NCBI GenBank assembly: GCA_035556515.1
Contig: DATMEO010000023.1
Coordinates: forward strand, 1 to 20,453
DNA length: 20,453 nucleotides
From: Gaiellasilicea sp035556515
Lineage (GTDB): Bacteria; Actinomycetota; Thermoleophilia; Gaiellales; Gaiellaceae
Reading direction: 5' to 3'
How positions within the stretch are numbered: the first letter of the stretch is position 1; the number at the start of each line of letters is the position of its first letter. Made by a program: the position numbers and the translations under genes. Below the pieces are notes generated by a model. It was not told the DNA's origin, made no database searches, and saw only the letters and a program-made list of their open reading frames with translations. Of this stretch, positions 13,512-19,940 are shown piece by piece.

Positions 13512-15131
13512 ATGATCAGAGAAGGAACACCGCGATCGCGGCACACTGGTGCCCGGTTGCTACTCGCGGCCCTGGCCGCGGTGCTGGCCGCATTGCTGCT
13601 GGCGGGAACCGCCGCGACAGCCCCGGCCGGGTGCGCCAAGCGCACGAACAACACCTACGACAAGCTGCTCGGCTGCGTCACGCTCGAGGGCGTCCGCGCG
13701 CATCAGGCGGCCTTCCAGGCGATCGCGGATGCCAGCGACGATCCCAACTACCCGGGCACCCGCGCGGCCGGAACCGAGGGCTACGCGAACAGCGTCGATT
13801 ACGTCGCCGGCCTGCTCGAGGACGCCGGCTACAACGTCACGCTGGACCCGTTCGAGTTCGAGTTCCAGTTCCCGGCGATCCTGCGCCAGCTGACTCCGGC
13901 GCCCGCGGCGGACTACGAAACAGGCTCGTTCACGAACAGCGGCTTCGGCGATGTCACCGCGCCTGTTTTCCCGGTCGATCTCAACCTCACAACCCCGGCG
14001 GCATCGACCAGCGGCTGCCAGGGCGATTTTACGGAGGCTGCCGTCGGCGCTCCCATCGTTCCCGACCCAGCCGGTCCGGATGACTTTGCCGGCATTGCCC
14101 CCGGGGACATTGCGCTGATCCAGCGCGGAAGCTGCAGCTTTGCTCTCAAAGCGACCAATGCCCAGTCCGCCGGCGCCGCCGCGGTGGTCATCTTCAACCA
14201 GGGCACGCCCGACCGGCTGGCGCTGATCATCGGGACAGTTGCCCCGGCGACGCCGACGATCCCGGTCGTCGGAGCGAGCTTTGCGGACGGCGTCGCGCTC
14301 GCCAGGGCCGGATCGACGGCCCGCGTCCGCGTGCTTCCTTCCGAGACCAGGACGGACTACAACGTGATCGCCGAGCTTCCCGGAGCGAACACGAACAACG
14401 TCGTCATGGCCGGAGCGCACCTCGACTCGGTTCAGGCCGGCCCGGGCATCAACGACAACGGCTCCGGCTCGGCAGCGATCCTCGAGACGGCGCTGATGAT
14501 GGCCAAGCTGAAGCCGGAGAACACCCTCCGCTTCGCCTGGTGGGGCGCCGAGGAGGAAGGCCTGATCGGCTCGACGGCCTACGTCGAGGAGCTCTCGCCG
14601 GCCGAGCTCGACCGGATCGCGCTCTATCTGAACTACGACATGGTCGGGTCGCCGAACTACATCTTCATGGTCTACGACGCCGACCAGTCCTCGTTCCCGC
14701 CGCCCGCCGGTGTGCCGATTCCGGCTGGATCGATCGCGATCGAGGACCTGTTCGAGTCCTACTACACGCTCGTCGGCGAGCCGTACGACGACGCGCAGTT
14801 CTCCGGCCGGAGCGACTACCAGGCGTTCATCGAGGCCGGGATTGCGTCGGGCGGGCTCTTCACCGGCGCCGAGCAGGTGAAGACCGCGGAGCAGCAGGCG
14901 ATCTGGGGCGGCACCACGGGCGCGCAGTTCGACCCGTGCTACCACCTCGCGTGCGACACGTTCGCCAACGTGAATCTGCACGCGCTCGACGTCAACAGTG
15001 ACCTGATCGCGTACGCCCAGCTCGCGTACGCCTACTCCACCCAGAGCGTGAACGGGGTGCCCGGCAAGAAGGTGCCGGGCTCGTCGCCCCTGCCCGCTCC
15101 CGCTGGCCCGGAAGGGACGTTCGTCCCCTAG
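13512..15131 (+). CDS. Secreted M28-family zinc aminopeptidase with PA domain
   Basis: This 539-residue protein has a signal peptide (positive N-terminus, then LLLAALAAVLAALLLAG; cleavage near residue 37). Residues about 150-280 form a protease-associated (PA) domain, with GDIALIQRGSCSFALKATNA and AAAVVIFNQGTPD. The peptidase domain has every residue expected of the M28 co-catalytic zinc site: His303 and Asp305 in GAHLDS, Asp315 in INDNGSGSA, Glu347/Glu348 in WWGAEEEGLIGS, Asp376 in YLNYDMVGS and His478 in CYHLACDT. The last is flanked by a probable disulfide. This matches the Streptomyces griseus aminopeptidase group, which removes N-terminal residues from extracellular peptides. It is probably used in scavenging peptides outside the cell. 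The gene stands alone. A long inverted repeat that may serve as terminator follows 7 bp after the stop. Confidence 0.92.
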   Translation: MIREGTPRSRHTGARLLLAALAAVLAALLLAGTAATAPAGCAKRTNNTYDKLLGCVTLEGVRAHQAAFQAIADASDDPNYPGTRAAGTEGYANSVDYVAGLLEDAGYNVTLDPFEFEFQFPAILRQLTPAPAADYETGSFTNSGFGDVTAPVFPVDLNLTTPAASTSGCQGDFTEAAVGAPIVPDPAGPDDFAGIAPGDIALIQRGSCSFALKATNAQSAGAAAVVIFNQGTPDRLALIIGTVAPATPTIPVVGASFADGVALARAGSTARVRVLPSETRTDYNVIAELPGANTNNVVMAGAHLDSVQAGPGINDNGSGSAAILETALMMAKLKPENTLRFAWWGAEEEGLIGSTAYVEELSPAELDRIALYLNYDMVGSPNYIFMVYDADQSSFPPPAGVPIPAGSIAIEDLFESYYTLVGEPYDDAQFSGRSDYQAFIEAGIASGGLFTGAEQVKTAEQQAIWGGTTGAQFDPCYHLACDTFANVNLHALDVNSDLIAYAQLAYAYSTQSVNGVPGKKVPGSSPLPAPAGPEGTFVP

Positions 15132-15133
15132 GC

Positions 15134-15162
15134 TTGCGAACGGTCGATGGCTGTCGTATGTT
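15134..15162 (+). promoter_or_regulatory. Promoter of the arsR-MFS unit
   Basis: TTGCGA (15134-15139) and TATGTT (15157-15162) are separated by exactly 17 nt. The -10 element sits in the loop of the 18-bp inverted repeat and the spacer forms its left arm, so a repressor bound to the repeat would cover the promoter. Confidence 0.5.
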
Positions 15163-15181
15163 CCGACAGCCATCGACCGTT
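15139..15181 (+). repeat. Perfect 18-bp inverted repeat: candidate ArsR operator, possible terminator
   Basis: Left arm AACGGTCGATGGCTGTCG (15139-15156) and right arm CGACAGCCATCGACCGTT (15164-15181) are perfect complements around a 7-nt loop, TATGTTC. The repeat ends two bases before the regulator's TTG start. Its position over a promoter directly upstream of a DNA-binding regulator is what is expected of an autoregulatory operator. In RNA it could also form a terminator stem for the aminopeptidase gene, as TTTCTT follows. Confidence 0.75.
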
Positions 15182-15183
15182 TC

Positions 15184-15642
15184 TTGAACCTGCCGCTGCC
15201 GGACTACGACGCCGACGACATCCTGGTCGTCTGGGAAACCGAGCAGCTGCGCGCGCTCGCCGACGACGTGCGGCTCCGCATCGTCGCCATCCTGCGCGAG
15301 CGGGCCGCGACGACGACCGAGCTCGCCGAGCAGGTCGGGCTCGCCAAGGGGACGGTCGCGCACCACCTGAAGGTGCTCGAGAGCGCCGGCCTCGTGAAGG
15401 TCGTGCGGACGAGGCGCGTGCGGGCGATGACCGAGAGCTTCTACGGCCGGGTCGCGCGGCTCTTCGTGATCAAGAGCACCGACGACAAGCCGCAGCTGCG
15501 CGTGCGGCTCTCGCCGGCGGACGCGGAGTCGTTCCAGCGCCGAATCGAGCGCCTCCTGCGCGACTTCCGCGGCTCGGAGTCGGCGCAGGGCGAGGAGTAC
15601 GAGCTGGTCGCGACCATCTACCCGAGCGAAGGCATCGCGTGA
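15184..15642 (+). CDS. ArsR-type winged-helix transcriptional regulator
   Basis: This 152-residue protein carries an ArsR-like winged helix at about residues 18-85: LRALADDVRLRIVAILRERA, TTTELAEQVGLAKGTVAHHL (recognition helix) and KVLESAGLVKVVRTRRVRAM. It contains no cysteine at all, so the ELCVC metal site of ArsR/SmtB sensors is absent and it more likely senses an organic compound. The C-terminal half (DAESFQRRIERLLRDFRG) is a charged helix probably used for dimerisation. The TTG at 15184 is the only start upstream of the helix-turn-helix in this frame and has no ribosome site. It overlaps the MFS gene by GTGA, so it almost certainly controls that exporter and itself through the inverted repeat directly upstream. 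Confidence 0.82.
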   Translation: MNLPLPDYDADDILVVWETEQLRALADDVRLRIVAILRERAATTTELAEQVGLAKGTVAHHLKVLESAGLVKVVRTRRVRAMTESFYGRVARLFVIKSTDDKPQLRVRLSPADAESFQRRIERLLRDFRGSESAQGEEYELVATIYPSEGIA

Positions 15643-16973
15643 AACTGAGACGACCCGGCGGGCTCTGGCAGCACCGTGACTTCCGCAACCTGTGGGCGGC
15701 GGAGACGATCAGCCAGTTCGGGGCGCAGATCGACGATCTCGCGCTCGGTCTCGTCGCGATCATCGTCCTCGACGCGAGCGCCTTCGAGGTGGCGGTGTAC
15801 GGGACCCTGAACTTCCTCCCGTTCATCCTGTTCACGCTTCCTGCGGGCGTCTGGGTCGATCGTCTGCCGCGAAAGCCGATCCTCGTCATCGGCGACCTGG
15901 GGCGCTTCGCGGTGCTCATGACGATCCCGATCGCGTACTTCGCGGACGCCCTGACGCTGTGGCAGCTGTACGCCGTCGCGTTCCTGACCGGTGTCTTCAC
16001 CGTCTTCTTCGACGTCGCGTACCAGTCGTACCTCCCGTCGCTCGTCGACCGCGAGCACATCGGCGAGGGCAACTCGAAGCTCGAGATCAGCCGCTCGACC
16101 GCGCAGCTCGCCGGACCCGGGTTCGGTGGCGTGCTCGTCGAGCTCATCACCGCACCGTATGCCGTGCTGGTCGACGCGTTCAGTTTCCTCGCGTCGGGGA
16201 CGTTCCTGCTGCGGATCCGAAAGCGCGAAGAGCCTCTGAGCACCCTGACGACCACGGACGCGAAGCGGAGCCTGTGGGCGGAGCTGAAGGAAGGCCTGAG
16301 ATTCGTCTTCGGGAATCCCAACCTCAGGGCTCAGGCCGGCTGCACCGCCACGTCGAACCTGTTCTTCAGCGTCACCTTCTCCATCTACCTCGTCTTCCTC
16401 GTGCGTGAAGTGGAGCTGTCGCCAGGAGTGATCGGGGTCCTCCTGTCGGTCGGGAGCGTCGGCTCTCTCATCGCCGCCTTCACGACGACGCGGATCTCGA
16501 CGCGCTTCGGTATCGGCCCGACGACGATCGCCGTGACGTTCCTGAACCTGCCGGCGATGCTCTTGATCGCACTCGCTCCGGTCAGCTTTCCGATCCCGTT
16601 CATCGTGGCCGGGGGAATCGTGCTCGGCTTCGTGATCGTCGTCTACAACATCACCCAGGTCAGCTACCGCCAAGCCATCTGCCCGCCGCGCCTGCAGGGC
16701 CGCATGAACTCCGTGATGCGCTTCCTCGTCTGGGGAACGATCCCGATCGGCACTCTCCTGGGCGGCACCCTGGGCTCGACGATCGGACTTCGCGAGACGC
16801 TCGTGGTCGGTGCTGTCGGGAGCGGCTCCTCGTTCTTGTGGATCCTCCTCTCACCTCAGCGCCATTTGCGCGAGATGCCCCAGCCGATCGAAGACGAGCC
16901 GCGAACGACCGAGCTCGGCGCCGCGTTGCCGGGCGTCGCCGATCCGCTCTCACCCGTCGACGAACCGGTCTGA
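15639..16973 (+). CDS. MFS efflux transporter (MFS_3/EntS-like)
   Basis: This 444-residue membrane protein has about 10-12 hydrophobic helices. The N-terminal HRDFRNLWAAETISQFGAQI, the loop VDRLPRKPILVIGDLGRF (MFS motif A, D-R-x-x-R-K) and VAYQSYLPSLVDREHIGEGN are typical of the MFS_3 group, which includes the enterobactin exporter EntS and many drug or macrolide exporters. It should use the proton gradient to export a small molecule. The substrate is unknown. The start is the GTG of the GTGA overlap with the ArsR-type gene, indicating translational coupling and shared control. The C-terminal tail (PQPIEDEPRTTELGAALPGV onward) is hydrophilic and cytoplasmic. Confidence 0.88.
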   Translation: MKLRRPGGLWQHRDFRNLWAAETISQFGAQIDDLALGLVAIIVLDASAFEVAVYGTLNFLPFILFTLPAGVWVDRLPRKPILVIGDLGRFAVLMTIPIAYFADALTLWQLYAVAFLTGVFTVFFDVAYQSYLPSLVDREHIGEGNSKLEISRSTAQLAGPGFGGVLVELITAPYAVLVDAFSFLASGTFLLRIRKREEPLSTLTTTDAKRSLWAELKEGLRFVFGNPNLRAQAGCTATSNLFFSVTFSIYLVFLVREVELSPGVIGVLLSVGSVGSLIAAFTTTRISTRFGIGPTTIAVTFLNLPAMLLIALAPVSFPIPFIVAGGIVLGFVIVVYNITQVSYRQAICPPRLQGRMNSVMRFLVWGTIPIGTLLGGTLGSTIGLRETLVVGAVGSGSSFLWILLSPQRHLREMPQPIEDEPRTTELGAALPGVADPLSPVDEPV

Positions 16974-17000
16974 ACTCGGTTCTAGAGCACAATTCACTCC

Positions 17001-17828
17001 ATGCCCGAGCTACCCGAGGTCGAGGCGTGGGTCCGCGAGCTCGATCCGCTCGTGTCCGCCTCACCCGTCCTGCAGGCGGGACCTGCACACATCGCGACGC
17101 TGAAGACGTTCGATCCGCCCCTGCGCGAGCTCGAGGGCAGGCGGTTCGATGGCGCCGGCAGGCGCGGCAAATGGCTGCTCTTCCCGACGGCCGACAAGGC
17201 GCTCCAGCTGCGCGTGCACCTGATGAGTGCCGGCCGGATCCGGCATCTCGCCCCGGGCGCGAAAGGGCCGAAGACGCCCGCCTTCAGGCTTCGCTTCGAG
17301 AACGGCGGCGAGCTCGTGCTGACGGAGGCGGGGTCGAAGAAGCGAGCCGGGATCTGGCTCGAATCCCCGGAGCAGACCGAAGCCGAGCTCGGGCACCTGG
17401 GGCCCGAGGCACTCGGGCTCGGATCGGAGCAGCTGCGCGAGATCCTGGCCGGCGACAACCGGCGGCTGCACTCGCTCCTGCGCGACCAGCGGGCGCTCGC
17501 CGGGATCGGGCGCGCGCACGCGAACGAGATCCTGCACCGGGCGCAGCTCTCGCCCTTCGCCCTCTCGAGCAAGCTCGGTGAGGAAGAGATCGAGCGGCTG
17601 GCGGCGGCGATCGAGGAGGACCTGGCGCGCGCGCTCGAGCTGCGGATCGCGGGAAAGGGCGACAAGGACGTCTACCTCGTCCACCGGCACCTCGGCGAGC
17701 CATGCCCGCGGTGCGGCGACCCGCTGCGGCAGGTCGACTACGAGGAGCACACCGTCTTCTACTGCGCGCCCTGCCAGACGGGCGGCCGGGTGCTCAAGGA
17801 CCGCCGGATGTCGCGCCTGCTTCGTTAG
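17001..17828 (+). CDS. Fpg/Nei-family DNA glycosylase, divergent subgroup
   Basis: This 275-residue protein begins MPELPEVEAW, which supplies the N-terminal proline nucleophile (after Met removal) and Glu3 of the Fpg/Nei base-excision glycosylases. Lys57 is kept in GRRGKWLLF. The H2TH region is LAGIGRAHANEILHRAQLSP (about 167-186), and the C-terminal zinc finger has CPRCG and YCAPCQ. Two usual DNA-phosphate contacts differ: the Asn of GNIYANE is Arg171, and the Arg of GRSTFYC aligns with His in EHTVFYC. The loop after beta-strand 3 reads HLMSAGR instead of HLGMSG. Bifunctional removal of damaged bases is likely but substrate range may differ from E. coli Fpg. A CACAAT box 7 nt before the ATG is a weak leaderless promoter candidate. 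Confidence 0.85.
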   Translation: MPELPEVEAWVRELDPLVSASPVLQAGPAHIATLKTFDPPLRELEGRRFDGAGRRGKWLLFPTADKALQLRVHLMSAGRIRHLAPGAKGPKTPAFRLRFENGGELVLTEAGSKKRAGIWLESPEQTEAELGHLGPEALGLGSEQLREILAGDNRRLHSLLRDQRALAGIGRAHANEILHRAQLSPFALSSKLGEEEIERLAAAIEEDLARALELRIAGKGDKDVYLVHRHLGEPCPRCGDPLRQVDYEEHTVFYCAPCQTGGRVLKDRRMSRLLR

Positions 17829-17887
17829 CCGCGTTGTCGACTTCGGCGGCGCCCATTCGTCCTAGTGAATGACAACGGCGACACCAA

Positions 17888-17893
17888 AGGAGG
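17888..17893 (+). promoter_or_regulatory. Ribosome binding site fixing the VOC start
   Basis: AGGAGG, part of AAAGGAGG, is the strongest Shine-Dalgarno in the window. It lies 4 nt before the ATG at 17898, excluding the in-frame GTG at 17865. Confidence 0.7.
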
Positions 17894-17897
17894 ATGC

Positions 17898-18260
17898 ATG
17901 GCCGGACAGATGGTCCATCTCGAGATTCCCGCCGGCGACACGGCGAAGGCGCGTGAGTTCTGGGGCGGGCTCTTCGGCTGGGAGTTCCAGGCCTACGAGG
18001 GCAGCCCGTCCGAGTACCACATGACCCGCTTCTCGGAGACGACCGGCGGCGCGATCATGCAAGCCGAGGGCTCCGAGCGCGGGCCACGCGTCTACTTCGA
18101 CGTGGACGACATCAACGCGGGCGTCTCGAGGGTGAAGGAGCTCGGCGGCAAGGCCGGCGACGGGATGCCCGTTCCCGGCATGGGCTGGTTCGCGACCTGC
18201 ACCGACAGCGAGGGGAACGACTTCGGCCTCTGGCAGACCGACCCGTCGGCTTCGATGTAG
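17898..18260 (+). CDS. VOC-family (glyoxalase/bleomycin resistance-like) protein
   Basis: This 120-residue single-domain VOC protein contains MVHLEIPAGDTAKAREFWGG at the N-terminus, LFGWEFQAYEG, the middle strand PRVYFDVDDINAGVSRVKEL, and MGWFATCTDSEGNDFGLWQT at the C-terminus. The first histidine (VHLEI) and the C-terminal D-x-x-G-N-x-F-G-L motif are typical of the glyoxalase-like group in actinobacteria. Such proteins bind a metal and small ligands; some are lyases, dioxygenases or drug-binding proteins. Nothing here selects one. It is followed on the same strand by a palindromic repeat and converges on the histidine kinase gene. It shares no obvious similarity with the other VOC gene in the window beyond the fold. 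Confidence 0.87.
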   Translation: MAGQMVHLEIPAGDTAKAREFWGGLFGWEFQAYEGSPSEYHMTRFSETTGGAIMQAEGSERGPRVYFDVDDINAGVSRVKELGGKAGDGMPVPGMGWFATCTDSEGNDFGLWQTDPSASM

Positions 18261-18272
18261 CCGTCGCCGCGA

Positions 18273-18309
18273 AGGACATGTCCCAGGGACTGTCCCCGGG
18301 ACGTGTCCT
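18273..18309. repeat. Palindromic intergenic repeat, copy 1
   Basis: Outer arms AGGACATGTCCC (18273-18284) and GGGACGTGTCCT (18298-18309) pair over 12 bp with one G-U. The 13-nt interior contains a second small palindrome, GGGAC-T-GTCCC. The core CATGTCCCAGGGACTGTCCC (18277-18296) recurs exactly, inverted, at 19905-19924. It lies between the convergent VOC and histidine kinase genes, and could act as a bidirectional terminator although no T-run follows. Confidence 0.75.
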
Positions 18310-18344
18310 GACGGCGCTCGACCCCCGCCTGGAGGCGGTCGTGC

Positions 18345-18893
18345 TCAGCTCGGCAGCGTGACGATGAGGCGCTCGCCGTCGAGCACGACCTCACCGCCGA
18401 GGGCGCGAACGAGCCGGACGGCGACCGCGGCGCCGAGATCCTTGGCCGACTCGCCGAGGACGATCGGCGCCGCGTCCGCCGTCACCGGCTCGATCACGAT
18501 CTGCGGGCCGGTGACCGACGCGCCCACCTCGACGCCGCCGTGACGGGCTGCGGCGCGCACGAGCGCCGCCAGCGACCGCTCGACCGGCTCGGGATCGACG
18601 CGGACGGTCGTGCCGGTGCCGGTGGCGCTGTCGGGCGCGAGTGAGAGCGAGTCCGCCTCGCGCACGACCGGGTCGTAGCGGCCGCCCTCGATCCGGGCTG
18701 CGAGCGAGAGCAGGTCGAGCAGCTCGGCGAGCTCGTCGGCGGAGGTGTCGATCAGGCCGAGGTAGCGGATCCGCTTGTCCTCGTCGAGATCGTCCATCCG
18801 CAGCATCGTCTTCGCAAAGCCCTGCACGGTTGCGAGCGGCGTTCGCAGGTCGTGGCAGGCGAGCGAGACGAGGCGGGAGAAGTCGTCGGCCAC
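18345..18893 (-). CDS. Truncated histidine-kinase-like protein with degenerate ATPase domain
   Basis: This 182-residue soluble protein has a HisKA dimerisation domain directly at the N-terminus: DDFSRLVSLACHDLRTPLAT with His14 in the H-box, then RYLGLIDTSADELAELLDLL. The following domain has the length of an HATPase but lacks its motifs. Where an N-box (Asn-rich) is expected there is LAALVRAAARHGG, and the G1/F/G2 boxes are replaced by VTADAAPIVLGESAKDLGAA. The closing VAVRLVRALGGEVVLDGERL still resembles the last helix and strand of the fold. No sensor or membrane segment precedes HisKA. It may serve as a phosphotransfer or scaffold partner and not as a kinase. The GTG at 18893 is chosen from the TACGCT box 9 nt upstream; a TTG at 18929 would overlap the divergent folE2 gene. 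Confidence 0.7.
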   Translation of the reverse strand: MADDFSRLVSLACHDLRTPLATVQGFAKTMLRMDDLDEDKRIRYLGLIDTSADELAELLDLLSLAARIEGGRYDPVVREADSLSLAPDSATGTGTTVRVDPEPVERSLAALVRAAARHGGVEVGASVTGPQIVIEPVTADAAPIVLGESAKDLGAAVAVRLVRALGGEVVLDGERLIVTLPS

Positions 18894-18901
18894 GGCGGTG
18901 C

Positions 18902-18907
18902 TAGCGT
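18902..18907 (+). promoter_or_regulatory. -10 box (TAGCGT) of the FolE2-like gene
   Basis: TAGCGT is followed by 6 nt and the GTG at 18914. It overlaps the opposing TACGCT box by five base pairs. Confidence 0.5.
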
Positions 18908-18908
18908 A
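18903..18908 (-). promoter_or_regulatory. -10 box (TACGCT) of the histidine-kinase-like gene
   Basis: TACGCT on the minus strand lies 9 nt before the GTG at 18893. Both divergent genes fit into a 20-bp gap only if their mRNAs are nearly leaderless. Confidence 0.4.
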
Positions 18909-18913
18909 ACCGC

Positions 18914-19879
18914 GTGACGGAGATCTCAAGCGCGACGCCGGACCTGCAGGCGGCCTCGCCCGCGGTGCGGCTGTCGCTCACGCGTGCCGGCGTCACCGGC
19001 GTCCAGAAGGCAGTGAGGGTCCGGCACGAGGGCCATCAGACGGTGATGGCCGCGCAGATCGAATGCACGGTCGATCTTTCGCACACGCAGAAGGGCGTGC
19101 ACATGTCGCGCTTCGCTGAGCTCTTTGAGGAAGCGATCGAAGCGGTGGTCGGGACAGAAGCGCTGCACGTCGAGGCGCTCGCCGAGCACATCGCGCGCCA
19201 CATCGTCGGTCGCCAGAGCGCTCTCCGCGCCGAGGCGAGGATCACGGCGCAGTGGCCCGTGCGGCGGACGACGCCCGTCAGCAAGCTCTCGACCCAGGAG
19301 ATGGTCTCGCTCGTCGGGATCGCGGCGGCGACCGCCGACGGCGTCCGCCGGGTCGTCGGCGTCGAGGCAACCGGGATCAACGCCTGCCCGTGCGCGCAGG
19401 GCCTCGTCCGGGGCCGGGCGGCCGAGCGGCTGGCCGAAGCCGGGTACGAGGACGTCGAGCGGATCCTCGACCTCGTTCCGCTCGCGACGCACAACCAACG
19501 TGGCCGCGGCTCGCTCTACGTCGGCACCGAGCGGCAGCTCGATGCGAACGACCTCGTCGCAGTCGTGCAGGGGTCGATGAGCGCGCCGATCTACGAGCTG
19601 CTGAAGCGCCCGGACGAGCTCTTCGTCGTCGAGCACGCGCATCTGCAGCCGCGATTCGTCGAGGACTCGGTGAGGCTGTCGATCAAGGGCGCCCTCGACG
19701 CGATGCCCGATCTCACCGACGGCGATTTCCTCTTCGCGCGCCAGATCAACTTCGAGACGATCCACGCCCACGACGTCCTCGCCGAGCGCGAGGGAACGGT
19801 CGGCGAGATCCGAGCGGAGCTCGGCGGAGCTCCCGCGGCCGGAAGGCACACGAGCCTCGCAGACTGGCTCTCCGGCTGA
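18914..19879 (+). CDS. folE2: GTP cyclohydrolase, FolE2/MptA family
   Basis: This 321-residue protein catalyses opening of GTP at the entry to folate or other pterin pathways, according to its family (Pfam GCHY-1, type IB). Conserved blocks are KGVHMSRFAELFEEAI (HMSR at 63-66), ATGINACPCAQGLV with the metal-binding CPC at 158-160, LATHNQRGRGSLYV (HNQR at 193-196) and VVEHAHLQPRFVEDSVRLSI. The T-x-x-x-A-C-P-C-A-Q form and the length are closer, by memory, to archaeal MptA (which yields the cyclic phosphate of dihydroneopterin) than to the shorter bacterial FolE2; this subgroup assignment is an inference. No other folate or pterin gene is nearby, and I see no Zur-like operator. The GTG at 18914 has TAGCGT 6 nt upstream, indicating a leaderless mRNA. 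Confidence 0.88.
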   Translation: MTEISSATPDLQAASPAVRLSLTRAGVTGVQKAVRVRHEGHQTVMAAQIECTVDLSHTQKGVHMSRFAELFEEAIEAVVGTEALHVEALAEHIARHIVGRQSALRAEARITAQWPVRRTTPVSKLSTQEMVSLVGIAAATADGVRRVVGVEATGINACPCAQGLVRGRAAERLAEAGYEDVERILDLVPLATHNQRGRGSLYVGTERQLDANDLVAVVQGSMSAPIYELLKRPDELFVVEHAHLQPRFVEDSVRLSIKGALDAMPDLTDGDFLFARQINFETIHAHDVLAEREGTVGEIRAELGGAPAAGRHTSLADWLSG

Positions 19880-19901
19880 ACCTGCGTAACTTGCCGGGCA
19901 A

Positions 19902-19924
19902 CCAGGGACAGTCCCTGGGACATG
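19902..19924. repeat. Palindromic intergenic repeat, copy 2 (inverted)
   Basis: The core at 19905-19924 is the exact reverse complement of 18277-18296. CCAGGGAC (19902-19909) and GTCCCTGG (19911-19918) form an 8-bp palindrome around one base. This copy lies in the 61-bp gap between the convergent folE2 and plsY genes and is shorter than copy 1, lacking its outer arm on one side. Confidence 0.7.
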
Positions 19925-19940
19925 ACCGAAACGGCGCGGG

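Noticed and set aside
15114..15127. GGGACG/CGTCCC palindrome near the aminopeptidase stop, considered as a third copy of the dispersed repeat or as a terminator.
   Set aside because: It lies inside the coding sequence, has a 2-nt loop, shares only the GGGAC/GTCCC core with the repeat and is not followed by a T-run.
13560..15173. A long minus-strand open frame opposite the aminopeptidase gene.
   Set aside because: It has no motif or hydrophobic pattern, whereas the plus strand contains the entire M28 zinc site.
15147..15638. An ATG inside the inverted repeat that opens a frame running through the arsR-type gene into the MFS frame, suggesting an N-terminal fusion.
   Set aside because: The first 164 residues are R/A-rich shadow sequence of the regulator gene, and the MFS homology starts at the GTG of the GTGA overlap.
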